Source: Coniferiporia sulphurascens
Lineage: Eukaryota; Basidiomycota; Agaricomycetes; Hymenochaetales; Hymenochaetaceae
Length of the DNA: 64,000 nt
Reading direction: 5' to 3'
NCBI GenBank assembly: GCA_002794785.1
Contig: NBBA01000010.1
Coordinates: forward strand, 1,488,001-1,552,000
Positions 21,867 to 34,581 of the stretch are shown here, piece after piece. Position 1 is the first letter of the stretch. Every line of letters begins with the position of its first letter. The notes under the pieces were generated by a model. The model was given only the letters and a program-made list of their open reading frames with translations, was not told the origin of the DNA and made no database searches. The position numbers were made by a program, and so were the translations under genes.

Positions 21867-22570
21867 TATTAAATAAATATAATGAACAAATAAATATAGT
21901 ACGTGGTCATATGAACAACCACCCTTACTAACACAACGATAACACAATGATAACGCAATACGATAAGAGCTATGTGTTAGACACAGTCGATCTTCTTTCC
22001 TTTTCTGTCTATCTCCGATCCTTTTTCCTTTTCTGTGCTTTCCTTTCATGTTTCCCCTTTCAGCATGATCACCTGTTCCCCTGATCCCCTTTAGTCGAAT
22101 GACTCATTATGACTTGTGACCTTTCCCTTTTGGTAATACCTTCACATGTTCTGATTGCCCTATAAGTAGTTGAGCCAAACATTATTGTTTCCTGTTCTTC
22201 TCTTCTACTTACCGTTGTGTCATCTAAGGTATTACCTGTATATCCCTGTCATTTTGGAGCAATCTACTTACCGTCATGTCATCTAAGCATTACGTGTGAT
22301 CTGAACATAGTCCCTCTGAGTCCTCCCTCAGATTACTAGGTGTTCTTTTCATGCTAGTCAGCATTTTGTCGATCTCTTCAGGGCCCTGTCGAGTTATTCC
22401 TGGCTGCCACCTAACACTATGATAGTTATAGTATATGTAGCTCACGGTAGATGTATATAAGGAGAGCTGGTCTCTACCATGAAATACATTGGTTTACACT
22501 GATAACCCCATTCCCTCTTGATCTTACCACTGCACCTCATCATCTACCACAACATGCATAGATTTTAAGA
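21867..22570 (+). repeat. 5' LTR of copia copy 1, split by a nested insertion
   Basis: LTR sequence runs 21867-21974 and resumes at 22422-22570 (TATTAAAT start, GATTTTAAGA end, as in the intact 257-bp LTRs at 27483 and 32661). Between the halves is a 442-bp solo LTR of another family plus one 5-bp target duplication. Confidence 0.85.
21975..22416. mobile_element. Nested solo LTR of a different retrotransposon
   Basis: 442 bp starting TGTTAG and ending CTAACA, flanked by perfect 5-bp duplications CTATG (21970-21974 and 22417-22421). TG...CA ends, short inverted termini and a 5-bp duplication are the hallmarks of an LTR left after recombination. It contains a CTATAAGTAG promoter-like string near 22150 and an imperfect internal duplication (CTACTTACCGT...CATCTAAG twice). 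No internal element region is present. Confidence 0.88.
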
Positions 22571-22609
22571 GGTTATGAGCCTTGACTTTACAACTAACGA
22601 AACGAAACT

Positions 22610-25600
22610 ATGTCCTCACCATCTGGTAGCAAACCTGAGACTGATCTCAAACGAAAAAATCGTGAGTGTGATGAACAAACAAATTTAAACAATTTATGAA
22701 AAATCACTAACAATCTAAAAATAGTATATCTTCAATCACATACAGCAGAAGAATTACAACTAAAAATTAATGCAGCAAACGAAGCTAGTGAGCATTTCAA
22801 CTTAATGATGGAATGTAATAAGAGACTTATACCAATTCATGGTAATGTCAACAAAATTTGAGCTAGAATTGAAAGGTACAATGCAGCCACAAATGAACAA
22901 CAAAAAAATTATCAAACTAATTATTTAAATGAACAAAAGGAAATAGCCAAACAATTAGGAATACCTAATTCTGGTAATGTAACCCAGATAAGAATCCGAA
23001 TAAGTGAGTTCAATGATCTAGAAACAGACGAAGAAAAAACTAACTTTAAAAATGAAAATCCTTACATAAAAAATGAAGAAAGTGAAGAAGAAGAAGAAGA
23101 AAAAGAAATAAGTGAGCCATCTGATCCTGGAGATGGATCTGACACTAATGACGAAACAGATGAACCGGATATGGCCCAAAAACTCACAGAAATCCAAAAA
23201 TTCTTCAATGGAATTGAAAAACTTGATGGACACTGAAACTTTAAACTTTGGAATTTCCATATCTGAAGTGCAATCAAAAGTGCAGGTTACGGTAACCTGC
23301 TCATTAACGCGCCAGGAACTGGCGAAACTGGAATCGCTAGTGCTCTATATAATGGCATTATGTGTACTATGCCTGATAAAATATTGGCTTATTACCTTAA
23401 TTTTTCTAAGGATATACCAGCACTTCTTAAAGCACTTGATGGACAATATAATGTCCAGACAACAATTACTAAGGGCTTTAATGAGGCTGCCCTTTTTGAT
23501 ATTGGAGGTCATGTCAGCCATTTCGATGGAACACTTGACAAACTCTCCAATTTATATGAGGAGCTCATTGCCCAGGGAGTCAACATCTCCGAGTCGACTT
23601 ATATATCGGCCATTATGAGAGCAACTCCTGAACAATACCAATACGTCTTAACTCAAAGTGAGTTATATATAAAAACAATTAATGAAACAAATGCAAACAT
23701 GGGCAACCTGCCCATTACGTTAAACTCAACGTTTTTATTAACGGCATTACAAAATGCTTTTGAGGGATGGCATAAGAACCATCAAAGGACAGGAGTGGCA
23801 GCTAATCACCTGCCCAAGGACGAATGGAACCACCCTTATTTTAGGGGCCGTGGACGCAGTTTTAGCTGTGGTGTTCAATCATGGGGTCGCGGCTATAGGG
23901 GCCGCAGAGGATTTAGAGGATGAGGATGAGGGGGATATTCCCCTAACCAACAATCACAAGTGGTAAAGTGCTATAATTGTAATAAACTAGGGCACTTTAG
24001 TCGAGATTGCTGGGCACCAAAAACGGAATGGACGAAGGCAGCCCACAAAAAGAAAGAGGAAGCGAACAATGAAAAAGGAAAAGGGAAGGAAACAGGTGCA
24101 TCAGCGGCACCAATGACAACTGGGGCAAGTGCGGCCCAGGCTAAACATACCGCAACAGCAGCAGCAGCAGCAACAAATGTTGCATCAAGCTCTCGAATCG
24201 AATTAAGCACCATAATTGGCCAAGACGAAACTGCCTTTATTGAGGAAATAAACAATGAAGATTTCGAAATGGGAGAATTCCCTATTTATTCATATAGCAA
24301 TTTCCTAGATGCTCTAGGCCAACATGATGGCTTAGGAAATTTCGATAGCGCCATGGAAGACGTGGATGACAATAATTTGGACATAAGCATAAATGCAGTT
24401 ACTACAAATGAATTTGCTAACAATGTTTATTCCTCAATGGATATAATTGATACTGGTGCAATGATACATTTAACACCATATCTAAATTGATTACGAAATA
24501 CTTACAAAACTAACGCAATAACAATAATGGCCGCAAACAAATCAACATTTACATCAAATATAGTAGGGGATCTTAAGCTTTACATCCCCAACAGACACTC
24601 AGTAAGTGTCATCAAATTATCAAACATTTATTACAATCCAAAAATGAATATGACATTAGTCTCTCAAGGACTGCTATGTCAAGATGGCTACAAGTTTATT
24701 TATAAAGAAAATGAATGTATAATAAAGTATCCTAATGGATCTTTATGCAGAAAAATCAAAAATACAAATGGATTGTATAGTATATTTAATAACAATGTAC
24801 AAGTGGCTACAAAAAATGTAACATTATTTGAACTTCATAAAAAACTTGGTCATATAAGCTATGCCTATATAAAACAACTATTAAAAGAAGATCAAATTAC
24901 GAACAATAAAATTTCAAATTACAACGAAACTCAATGCACTATTTGCTTAGAAGCAAATATAAAAAGAATGCAAATTCCAAAATTACGTGTTTCAAAGTTA
25001 GCAGAAAAATTCGGCGATCATATCCATATGGATATATGGGGACCTGCATCCACACACACTATTGGAGGATATAAATATCTTCTAACTTTAGTAGATGATG
25101 CTACTAGATGGATAAAAATGATTTTAATCAAAACAAAAAATGAGGGCTTTAACGCATACACAACTTGGGCTACAATGCTCAATACACAATATAATATAAA
25201 AATAAAAATCTTACAAAGCAATAACGACACAGTGTTTTTAAGTAAACAATTCACAGAATATTTAGAAAAAAATGGAACAATACAAAAGCTGACTGTTCAT
25301 GATACACCACAACAAAATGGAGTAGCAGAACGATCACATCAAACAATTCTAAATAATACACGAGTTAATCTGCTACAAGCAAAATTACCACCCAGTTTAT
25401 GGGGAGAAGCTGTAAAATACAGCACTTATGTATACAATAGAACACCAAAGAGTGCTATTGATTTTAAAACACCATACTTTAAACGATATAATGAAAATTA
25501 TAACATTGACAATTTAAAAGAATTCAGCCAATATTGCATTATCTGACAAGAAGATGTTAATAAATTACAACCAAAAGGAAAATATGCACAATGGCTAGGC

Positions 25601-27412
25601 TTCAATGAAGAAAGTAAAGGTCATAGAACCTATAACAACAGAAAAATAACAGTTGAACAAAATTTACAATTTTTAGATTCTCTGCCATCTAAAATTGAAG
25701 GGGAGAATATTATGGAAAAACAAAATGAACAAATACAAGAATTAACAAAAGAAAGACCAGTAAGAACAATCAAACCAACAAAATGATCATTAGGTCTTAA
25801 TTTCAACAAACAAAATACAGTAGCCTATCTTATGGAATTTAATCAATTCAATATGGAATTAATAGGTGATCCTAATTCATATCAACAAGTGATCAATAGA
25901 ATTGACGCAAATCAGTGGATCACAGCAATGAAAGAAGAAATAAAAACGTTAATCGAAAGATCTACATGGATGACCATTGATCCACCTAAAGACGTAAATA
26001 TAATCAGAACAAGATTTGTTTATAAAACAAAAAGATTAGCAAATGGAGAAATCAAACGTTACAAAGCAAGACTAGTAGTACAAGGATTCGCACAAATGGA
26101 AGGCATAGACTACTATTCAAATGATACATTCACTCCAGTAGCATGACTAGCTACAGTACGAACTATATTAAGTTGGAGTGCAACAAATGATTATGAAATT
26201 CACCAAATCGATATTAAATTGGCTTACCTATATGGTGAATTAGAAAAAGATGAAAATATATATATAAAGCCACCACCAGGAAATTTAATCGAAACGAAAC
26301 CTGGACAAGTTTTAAAATTAAAAAAGGCATTATATGGATTAAAACAAGCTGGCAGATGATGGTATAAAAAATTATCAGAAATATTAATAGGAATAGGACT
26401 AACACAAGCAGTCCAAGATAATGCTGTTTTCTTTAGAAAAGTAAAAGGAAAAACAATTCTAATACTTTTCATACATGTTGACAACATAACAATATGCAGC
26501 TTAAATTTAAAAATAATGAAAGCCTTAAAAGAAGAAATTGGAAAACATGTAAAATTCACAGATGGAAACGACATACATTGGTTATTAGGAATTGAAATCA
26601 AACACAATCAAAAAGAAGGAATAATAAAATTATGACAAAAGAATTACATTGATACAATCATTGAACGATATAAATTAAAAGACGCTGCAACGGTACGAAC
26701 ACCAATGACACCAGGACAAGTATTAAAATCAATTGAAAACCCAACCAATGAAGAATTAAACTTCATGAAACAAATACCTTATATGAATATGGTTGGAGCA
26801 TTACAATATGCAGCAGATTGTACAAGACCTGATATATCATTTGCAACAGGTCAATTTGTTAGGCATTTAAACAAACCTAGTATCAAACATTATAATGCAG
26901 TAAAACACTGCTTTAAATATTTAAAAGGAACAAACGACTATTGGTTAATACTCAGGGGTAAAGACCCAATTGAGTTAATTGGATACACCAATGCTGATGG
27001 AATGACACAAGAAGGCCATAAAGCAATATCTGGATATATATTTCAAATTGGAAATGCAACGACATCATGGTCAAGTAAAAAACAAGAATTAGTGTCATTA
27101 TCAGTATGCGAAGCAGAATTACAAGCTTTAACACATGGAGTTAAAGAAGCAATATGGCTTAGAAGACTCATTGAAGAGGTACTGCAGACCTTGGATACAC
27201 CTACAAAAATTTTATGTGATAATCAAGCAGCCATAACAATTATAAACTCAACAGAACAAAAATATACACAACGAATGAAACATATTGATATACAAAAAGA
27301 TTTTTTACAAGATTATATTGAAAATGAAACCATATCAGTTTCATATATTCCAACTGGACAGCAAAAAGCTGATATTATGACGAAGGCGCTAACTGTTAGA
27401 TTCACTCCCTGA
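22610..27412 (+). pseudogene. Copia copy 1 gag-pol polyprotein relic
   Basis: Co-linear with the copy 2 polyprotein but broken by many stop codons. Those I checked in the aligned part are TGA: for example 23921, 24488, 25544, 25784, 26144, 26357 and 26632, where copy 2 has CGA, CAA or AGA. Readable parts include the knuckle CYNCNKLGHFSRDCW, protease DTG at about 24450, integrase (HMDIWGP), RT and RNase H (SKKQELVSLSVCEAELQAL). Active-site damage is also visible: the second integrase Asp is Asn (LQSNNDTVF, near 25220), and the RT box reads HVDN instead of HVDD (26474-26485). It cannot encode working enzymes. The decay pattern points to CpG deamination. Confidence 0.9.
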
Positions 27413-27482
27413 ATAAGGGATTGAAGCAAGTGATAACAGATTCACACAATAATGCTAGTTAGTTTAGGGTAGGCTTGATACC

Positions 27483-27739
27483 TATTAAATAAATATAACG
27501 AACGATATAAATATAGTACATGGTCATAAGACCAACCACCTTACTAAGTAAACGATAACGCAACGATAATGCCATACAATATAGGAGCTAGATAGTTATA
27601 GTAGTACTAGCCCACGGAACGTGTATATAAGGGGAGCTGGTCTCGCCCTAGAAATACATTGGTTTACACTGATAACCCACCTTGCCTGAACTACACCACT
27701 GCACCTCATCGTCTACCACAAAGTGCGTAGATTTTAAGA
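27483..27739 (+). repeat. 5' LTR of copia copy 2
   Basis: 257 bp, TATTAAAT to GATTTTAAGA. Contains a TATATAAGG promoter box near 27623. Confidence 0.9.
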
Positions 27740-27754
27740 GGTTATGAGCCTTGA
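27740..27754 (+). other. Primer-binding region of copia copy 2
   Basis: GGTTATGAGCCTTGA directly follows the LTR, as in copy 1 at 22571. It is reminiscent of the GGTATCAGAGC-type initiator-Met tRNA primer sites of copia elements; tRNA identity not checked. Confidence 0.5.
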
Positions 27755-27808
27755 CTCTACAACTAACGAAACGATTAACGAATTTATACATCCTCGAATA
27801 ACAAAATT

Positions 27809-30800
27809 ATGTCTGACGGACAGAAACCAAACACTCGTGAGCAAACACGTTTGCAAAAATTATCAGAATTACGAATAATAGCTAACGAACTAAAAATAAC
27901 GTACACACAGTCATCTACTATCGAAGAACTCGAAGATAAAATTCAAAAAGCTAAAGATAGCAAAAGGTTAGTCGACCTAATACTACAATGTAACCTAAGA
28001 CAAATACCTATTAACGGAACGGAACAACAAATACAAGATCGAATTAACAGGTATGATAATTTTACCAAAGACGAAAAATTAAAAATAAGAACTGACTATA
28101 AAATGGAACTAACGAATCACGCTAAAGATTTAGGAATATCAGATCAAGGAAAATCATCCGAAATCAGATATCGAATAAGTACGTATTTGGGCATATCAGA
28201 TCCAAATGAAAAAGCTCAATTTAAAATTGATAATCCTTATATTAAGCCAGAAGAAGAAAGTGATATTAAAGAAGACAACGATAAAAAAGATAATGAAGAA
28301 GAAAACTCCGAAGAATCCAAAAATAACCCATCACGTGAGCCATCAGAACCATCTGACCCTGACGATTCAGACGCTAACGATACTGAGGAAGATGAACCGA
28401 GTATGGCAACTAAACTCGCAGAACTCCAGAAATTCTTCGACGGAATCGAGAAACTCGATGGGCACAGAAACTATAAACTCTGGAATTACAGAGTCCACAG
28501 CGCCATCGAGAGTGCAGGTTACGGTAACCTGCTCACTAACTCCCCAGGAACTGGAGAGAATGGTATATCAAGCACTTTATATAACGGCATTATGCGCACT
28601 ATGCCCGACAAGATATTGGCTTATTATCTTAATTTTAACAAAGATATTCCAGTGCTACTCAAAGTGCTTGACGGACGATATAACGTCCAGACAACAATTA
28701 CAAAGGGCTTTAACGAGGCTGCCCTTTTTGATATCAGAGGTCATGTCAGCCATTTTGATGGAACGCTCGATAACCTCAGCAATAAATACGAGGAACTAAT
28801 AGCCCAAGGGGTAAAAGTTTCAGAGTCGACATACATATCGGCTATTACGAGGGCAATGCCCGAACAATATCAATACGTACTCACGCAGAGTGAGTTATAT
28901 ATTAAAACAATTAACGAAACGAACCCAGACAAAGATGAAATTGAACTAACCCCTCAATTCTTATTAACGGCACTGAGAAACGCCTTTGAGGGGTGGCGTA
29001 AAAATCACCAGAGGACAGGAGCGGCGGCTAACCACCTGCCCAAGGACGAGTGGAACCACCCCTACTTTAGGGGCCGCGGACACGGTAACAGCCGCAGAGT
29101 ACAGCCACGAGGTCGCGGCTATAGGGGCCGTGGCGGATATATGCGAGGACGAGGACGAGGGGGATATTCCCCTAACCAACAATCACACGTTATCAAGTGC
29201 TACAATTGTAACAAACTAGGGCACTTTAGTCGAGACTGCTGGGCACCAAAAACGGAATGGACGAAGGCAGCTCAGAAAAAGAAAGAGGACGCGAACGACG
29301 ACAAAGGAAAAGGGAAGGAAACGGGTGCGTCAGCGGCACCAACATCGACTGGGGCAAGTGCGGCCCAGGCTAAACATACCGCAGCAGCAGCAGCAACAAA
29401 CGTCGCATTGAGCTCTCGAATCAAATTAAGCGCCGTAATCGGCCAAGGCGAGATTGGCGCCTTCATAACCGAAGTCGACAATAACGATTTCGACATGGGA
29501 GAATTCCCAATTTATTCGTATAACGACTTCCTTGACAAAATAGGAAACTATGATAGCGCCATGGAAGACGTGGATGACAATAATCTAGATGTAAGCATTA
29601 ATGCTATAACAACAGAAAAAATTGCTAACAATGTTTATTCCTCAATGGATATAATTGATACTGGTGCAACGATACATTTAACACCATATTTAAACCGATT
29701 ACGAAATACATACAAAACCGACACAATCACGATAACAGCCACCAATAAAACAATGTTTATGGCAAACATAGTAGGGGATCTTAAGCTTTACATCCCCAAT
29801 GGACACTCGGTAAGTGTCATAATACTATCAAACGTATACTACAATCCTAAAATGAATATGACATTAGTCTCTCAAGGACTTCTATGTCAAGACGGCTACG
29901 AATTTATTTATAAAACAAATGAATGCACAATAAAGTATCCTAATGGATCTTTATGCGGAAAAATTAAAAACACAAATGGATTGTATAGTATATTTAACAA
30001 TGATGTACAAGCGGCTACAAAAAATGTAACACTATTTGAACTTCACAAAAAACTCGGGCATATAAGTTATGCTTACATAAAACGATTATTAAAAGAAGAT
30101 CAAGTTACAAATCAAAAAATATCAAATTACGACGAAACCCAATGCACAATCTGCATAGAAGCAAATATTAAAAGAATGCAAATTCCAAAATTACGTATTT
30201 CAAAATTAGCCGAAAAATTCGGCGATCATATACACATGGACATATGGGGTCCAGCATCCACACATGCTATAGGAGGATATAAATATCTTCTAACACTTGT
30301 AGATGATGCTACAAGATGGATAAAAATGATTTTATTAAAAACAAAAGATGAGGGTTTAAATGCTTATACGACTTGGGCTACCATGCTCAATACACAATTT
30401 AATATAAAAATAAAAATATTACAAAGCGATAACGACACAGTGTTTTTAAGTAAACAATTCACTGAATATTTAGAAAACCACGGAACGATACGAAAGCTGA
30501 CTGTTCACGATACGCCACAACAAAATGGAGTGGCAGAACGATCACATCAAACAATTTTAAATAATACACGAGTAAATTTGCTACAAGCAAAATTACCTCC
30601 AAGTTTATGGGGAGAAGCTGTAAAATACAGCACTTATGTTTACAATAGAACGCCAAAGAGCGCTATTGATTTTAAAACACCATACTTTAAACGATATAAC
30701 GAAAATTACAACATCGACGATTTAAAAGAATTCGGCCAATATTGCATTATACGACAAGAAGACGTAAATAAATTACAACCAAAAGGAAAATATGCACAAT

Positions 30801-32653
30801 GGCTAGGATTTGACGAAGAAAGCAAAGGTCATAGAACCTATCACAATAGAAAAATCTCAGTTGAACGAAATCTACAATTTTTAGATTCTCCACCATCTAA
30901 AATTGAAGGGGAGAATATAACAGAAAAACAAAACGAGCAAATAAAAGAATTAACAAATGAAAAACCAATACGAACAATTAAACAAACAAAACGATCACTT
31001 GGTCTAAACTTTGACGAACAAAATACTGTCGCTTATCTTACAGAATTTAATCAATTCAATATGGAATTAATAGGTGATCCAAATTCATATCAACAAGCGA
31101 TCAATAGAATTGACGCAAATCAGTGGATCTCGGCAATGAAAGAAGAAATAAAAACGTTAATTGAAAGATCTACATGGAAAATCATTGATCCACCAAAAGA
31201 AGCAAATATAATCAGAACAAGATTTGTTTACAAAACAAAAAGATTAGCAAATGGAGAAATCGAACGTTACAAAGCAAGATTAGTAGTACAAGGATTTGCC
31301 CAGAAAGAAGGCATAGACTACTATTCAAACAATACATTCGCTCCAGTAGCACAACTAGCTACAGTAAGAACAATATTAAGTTGGAGCACAACAAACAATT
31401 ACGAAATTCACCAAATCGATATAAAATCAGCTTACTTATATGGTGAATTAGAAAAAGACGAAAACATATATATAAAACCACCACCAGGAAATCTAATTGA
31501 AATAAAACCTGGACAAGTTTTAAAATTAAACAAAGCCTTATACAGATTAAAACAAGCAGGCAGACAATGGTATAAAAAATTATCTGAAATATTAATTGGA
31601 ATAGGACTAACACGAGCAGTCCAAGACAACGCAGTTTTCTTAAGAAAAGAAAAAGGAAAAACAATTCTAATACTTTTCATACATGTTGATGACATAACGA
31701 TATGTGGCTTAAATCTATTAATAATAAAAGCCTTTAAAGATGAAATAGGAAAACACGTAAAATTCACTGACGGAAACGATATACATTGGTTACTCGGCAT
31801 TGAAATCGAAAGAAACCGAGATGAAAGAATTATAAAATTAAGACAAAAGCATTATATTGATAATATAATAGAAAAATATAAATTAAAAGAAGCTGCAACG
31901 GTACGAACACCAATGACACCTGGTCAAGTGTTAAAATCACTCGATAACCCAACCAATGAAGAATTAAACTTCATGAATCAAATACCGTATATGAACATGG
32001 TTGGAGCATTATGATATGCAGCAGATTGTACGAGACCTGACATATCATTCGCAACAGGTCAATTTGCTAGGCATTTAAATAAACCTAGTATTGAACATTA
32101 CAATGCAGTAAAACACTGCTTTAAATATTTAAAAGGAACAAACGATTATTGGTTAATACTCGGAGGAAAAGAACCTATCGAGTTAATCGGATATACTGAT
32201 GCTGACAGAATGACACAAGAAGGACATAAAGCCATATCAGGATATATATTCCAAATAGGAAACGCAATGACATCCTGGTCAAGCAAAAAACAAGAATTAG
32301 TGTCATTATCAGTATGCGAAGCAGAATTACAAGCTTTAACTCATGGAGTAAAAGAAGCTATATGGCTACGAAGACTGGTTGAAGAGGTACTGCAGACCTT
32401 GGATACACCCACGAAAATATTATGTGATAATCAAGCAGCCATAACTATAGTAAATTCAACAGAACAAAAATATACACAACGAACAAAACACATAGATATA
32501 TGAAAAGATTTTTTACGAGATTACATTGAAAATGAAACCATATCGGTTTCATATATTCCAACTGGACAGCAAAAGGCTGATATTATGACGAAAGCGCTAA
32601 CGATCGAATTAATCAAACATTTTACAAGTTTACTCTGCCTAGTAAAAGTTTGA
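27809..32653 (+). pseudogene. Copia copy 2 gag-pol polyprotein with two TGA codons
   Basis: One frame from ATG 27809 to TGA 32651-32653; in-frame TGA at 32012-32014 and 32501-32503, where copy 1 has CAA. Domains in order: acidic gag, zinc knuckle CYNCNKLGHFSRDCW from residue 464, protease DTG at residues 617-619, GAG-pre-integrase zinc region (ELHKKLGH...CTIC), integrase triad D811, D874, E910 (exact DDX35E spacing), reverse transcriptase with VDD at residues 1293-1295, and RNase H after the first stop (SKKQELVSLSVCEAELQAL). Everything up to the RT palm is intact, so the first 1,401 residues could still be made. The missing RNase H makes autonomous copying unlikely. Confidence 0.92.
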
Positions 32654-32660
32654 AGGGGAG
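32651..32660 (+). other. Polypurine tract of copia copy 2
   Basis: TGAAGGGGAG directly precedes the 3' LTR and overlaps the polyprotein stop codon. It primes plus-strand DNA synthesis in LTR elements. Confidence 0.8.
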
Positions 32661-32917
32661 TATTAAATAAATATGACGAACAACATAAATATAGCACATG
32701 GTCATAAGACCAACCACCTTACTAAGTGAACGATAACGCAACGATAACGCCATACGATATAGGAGCTAGATAGTTATAGTAGTACTAGCCCATGGAACAT
32801 GTATATAAGGGGAGCTGGTCTCGCCCTAGAAATACATTGGTTTACACTGATAACCCACCTTGCCTGAACTACACCACTGCACCTCATCGTCTACCACAAA
32901 GTGTGTAGATTTTAAGA
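32661..32917 (+). repeat. 3' LTR of copia copy 2
   Basis: 257 bp, ten transitions from the 5' LTR. Confidence 0.9.
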
Positions 32918-32974
32918 AACCTCAAAAAACTAGACTAACTTTTCCCCATCCACTTTACTACCTCTTCTCTGTAT

Positions 32975-34299
32975 ATGACCACCGCCTACATCACCACCCA
33001 TAACCACCTCTGGTATCTTGCCATTGTCATACCAGGTGGACTCTTCATCTTCATCTACGCCCTGGCCATCGCCACTCGCCCTCACCCCCATCACACATCT
33101 CACCTCCGTCTCTCTACTGTCAATCCTCGATCCACTACCCCACCACTACCTCTCCAACGCCCACCAACCATCCACCACCATGAATATCAACCCTGCCAAG
33201 CACCCCCCACCTGCCAGGACATCCTTGACCAGCTCCAACAGACGTTTCCTGCAGATTTCCCTCATGCCACCCACGTATCAAACATAGAGTTTGAAATTGA
33301 GCAAGTGGAAATCGAGCTGAGTCGCACCAACCCACCCACCATTGAACTACTTCTTCACCTTGCCAAATTACACAATCAAGCAGTAATTCACCATGAGCTT
33401 GCACTCCAGGCCCAACTCATCGAACACCGCCACCAAGTACCACCATTGACACCAGCGAGCCCGACTCATCCACTGCCAGCTCCCAACGATGCCCCGCTGC
33501 CTTACACCCCTGCTGGCACAGACAATCCTCCAACACATCCTGGCCTCTGCAGACCTGGAACCAGATGTCAACCAGATACTGGCATCCCACCCCAGGGTCC
33601 ATCAAATTAGCAGGATGCACAACCGGCTCAGGGCAGTGGAAGACATGCAATGTCTGGCATGGCATGCCCAGGAACTCCTCGAAAATCTTGAGTCCCACAT
33701 TTGTAACTTGGTCGATGATCTCAGAATTCTTTGTAACACAGATTATGAGTCCCTGGAGGAGGAAGGCATCCACACTGCCATCCTCAGTCTCCATCCCCAA
33801 GCACACCTCTACCGACCCCTGACACCCACCACTCTCGTCCCCACTGCCCCACCAACTCCCATTGTCACCCACCGTCAATTGACGCAGACCCAAACTGAAC
33901 CACTCCCAGTACCTCCTCCGAACTCCACCCAGTCATTGTCCTCATCATCCTCACATGCCCCCTGCTTCACCTGCAGAAGCACCATGCACAACACTGAGAC
34001 GTATCCCCAGACCATCTGCCCTTGGTGTGACACTGCTGCTCCTGGACACACACCTCAAAACTGCCCCAACATGGCATGGTGAGCAAACAACAACCCAACT
34101 CAGTCAAACAATGAGAATCGGCTCCCACTGACAACCAATGAAGAATGGCTCATCACCAGGGGAGCTCGTATCCTAGCGCAGCAGTACATCGATGACATTG
34201 TTGTACAAATCCATGAAAACCATGACCACAGGGAACAGCACGACAATCAAATGGAGGAGGTGGACATGGGGTCCAACAACGACAACCTCTCCAACTAGG
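32975..34299 (+). pseudogene. Membrane-segment plus zinc-knuckle protein, unknown family, broken
   Basis: The first frame (ATG 32975) starts with a hydrophobic segment (LWYLAIVIPGGLFIFIYALAIA), then a Pro/His/Thr-rich stretch and an acidic helix (FEIEQVEIELS). Near 33490 the sensible reading shifts to another frame (ILASADLEPDVNQILASHPR onward). That frame carries two Cys clusters, CFTCRSTMHN and CPWCDTAAPGHTPQNC (C-x2-C-x6-H-x4-C), reads TGA at 34080-34082, and then stays open to TAG at 34297-34299. So one frameshift and one nonsense codon disrupt about 440 codons. From memory it resembles a multicopy agaricomycete family without known function. It begins only 58 bp after the copia 3' LTR, but nothing shows that it belongs to that element. 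Confidence 0.5.
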
Positions 34300-34581
34300 G
34301 GATTCTAGTCCACAATGATGATAAACTAGTGTTGGTCTGCAACGACCCTAAACTACTAACTCCTGGGCACAACCTTAAAAGGCCCACTAGTGTGTTTTCC
34401 TCTTCATTTCTTGATGCCCATTTCTCTGCTTGTTATCGTCTTTGTTGGCAGCTTGCCTTTTCCTTATTGTTTATTGGCTTTCACTTGGCCATTATAGGTG
34501 TCTATGGCTCCTCACCCTAAGGCTAGGGATCATTCTTGCACCCATTTTTCCCTGTCACCCTGTCTCTGACATTATACCATT
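34300..34581. other. Spacer between broken zinc-knuckle ORF and solo LTR
   Basis: AT- and pyrimidine-rich 280 bp without supported gene; ends in CCATT, one half of the target duplication of the next LTR. Confidence 0.5.

Larger units (their letters stand above)
21867..27482 (+). mobile_element. Ty1/copia-type LTR retrotransposon, copy 1 (decayed)
   Basis: 5' LTR (21867-22570, itself interrupted by a solo LTR), primer-binding region GGTTATGAGCC at 22571, then gag-pol relics (22610-27412). Gene order gag, protease, integrase, reverse transcriptase, RNase H defines copia. The 3' end does not match copy 2 after about 27390: there is no adjacent polypurine tract, and the next LTR (27483) is of the same family. 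Either that LTR is shared with copy 2 through recombination, or copy 1 is 3'-truncated. Confidence 0.85.
27483..32917 (+). mobile_element. Ty1/copia-type LTR retrotransposon, copy 2 (nearly intact)
   Basis: Both LTRs are 257 bp (27483-27739 and 32661-32917), the primer-binding region is GGTTATGAGCC, the polypurine tract GAAGGGGAG abuts the 3' LTR, and one gag-pol frame of 1,614 codons is interrupted by only two TGA codons. I count ten differences between the LTRs, all transitions and about six of them at CpG positions, which suggests moderate age. The 5-bp flanks (ATACC and AACCT) do not match, so no clean target duplication is visible. Confidence 0.92.

Noticed and set aside
22610..32653. 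TGA reassigned to an amino acid, given the many in-frame TGA codons
   Set aside because: TGA acts as a normal stop in the intact LPMO, F-box C and tail-anchored genes, and the TGA sites in the elements match CGA, CAA or AGA in the other copy. Mutation explains them better.
32918..32974. Link between the copia 3' LTR and the zinc-knuckle ORF as one element
   Set aside because: The copia element already has its own gag and zinc knuckle, and copy 1 has no such ORF next to its LTR. The adjacency is probably accidental.
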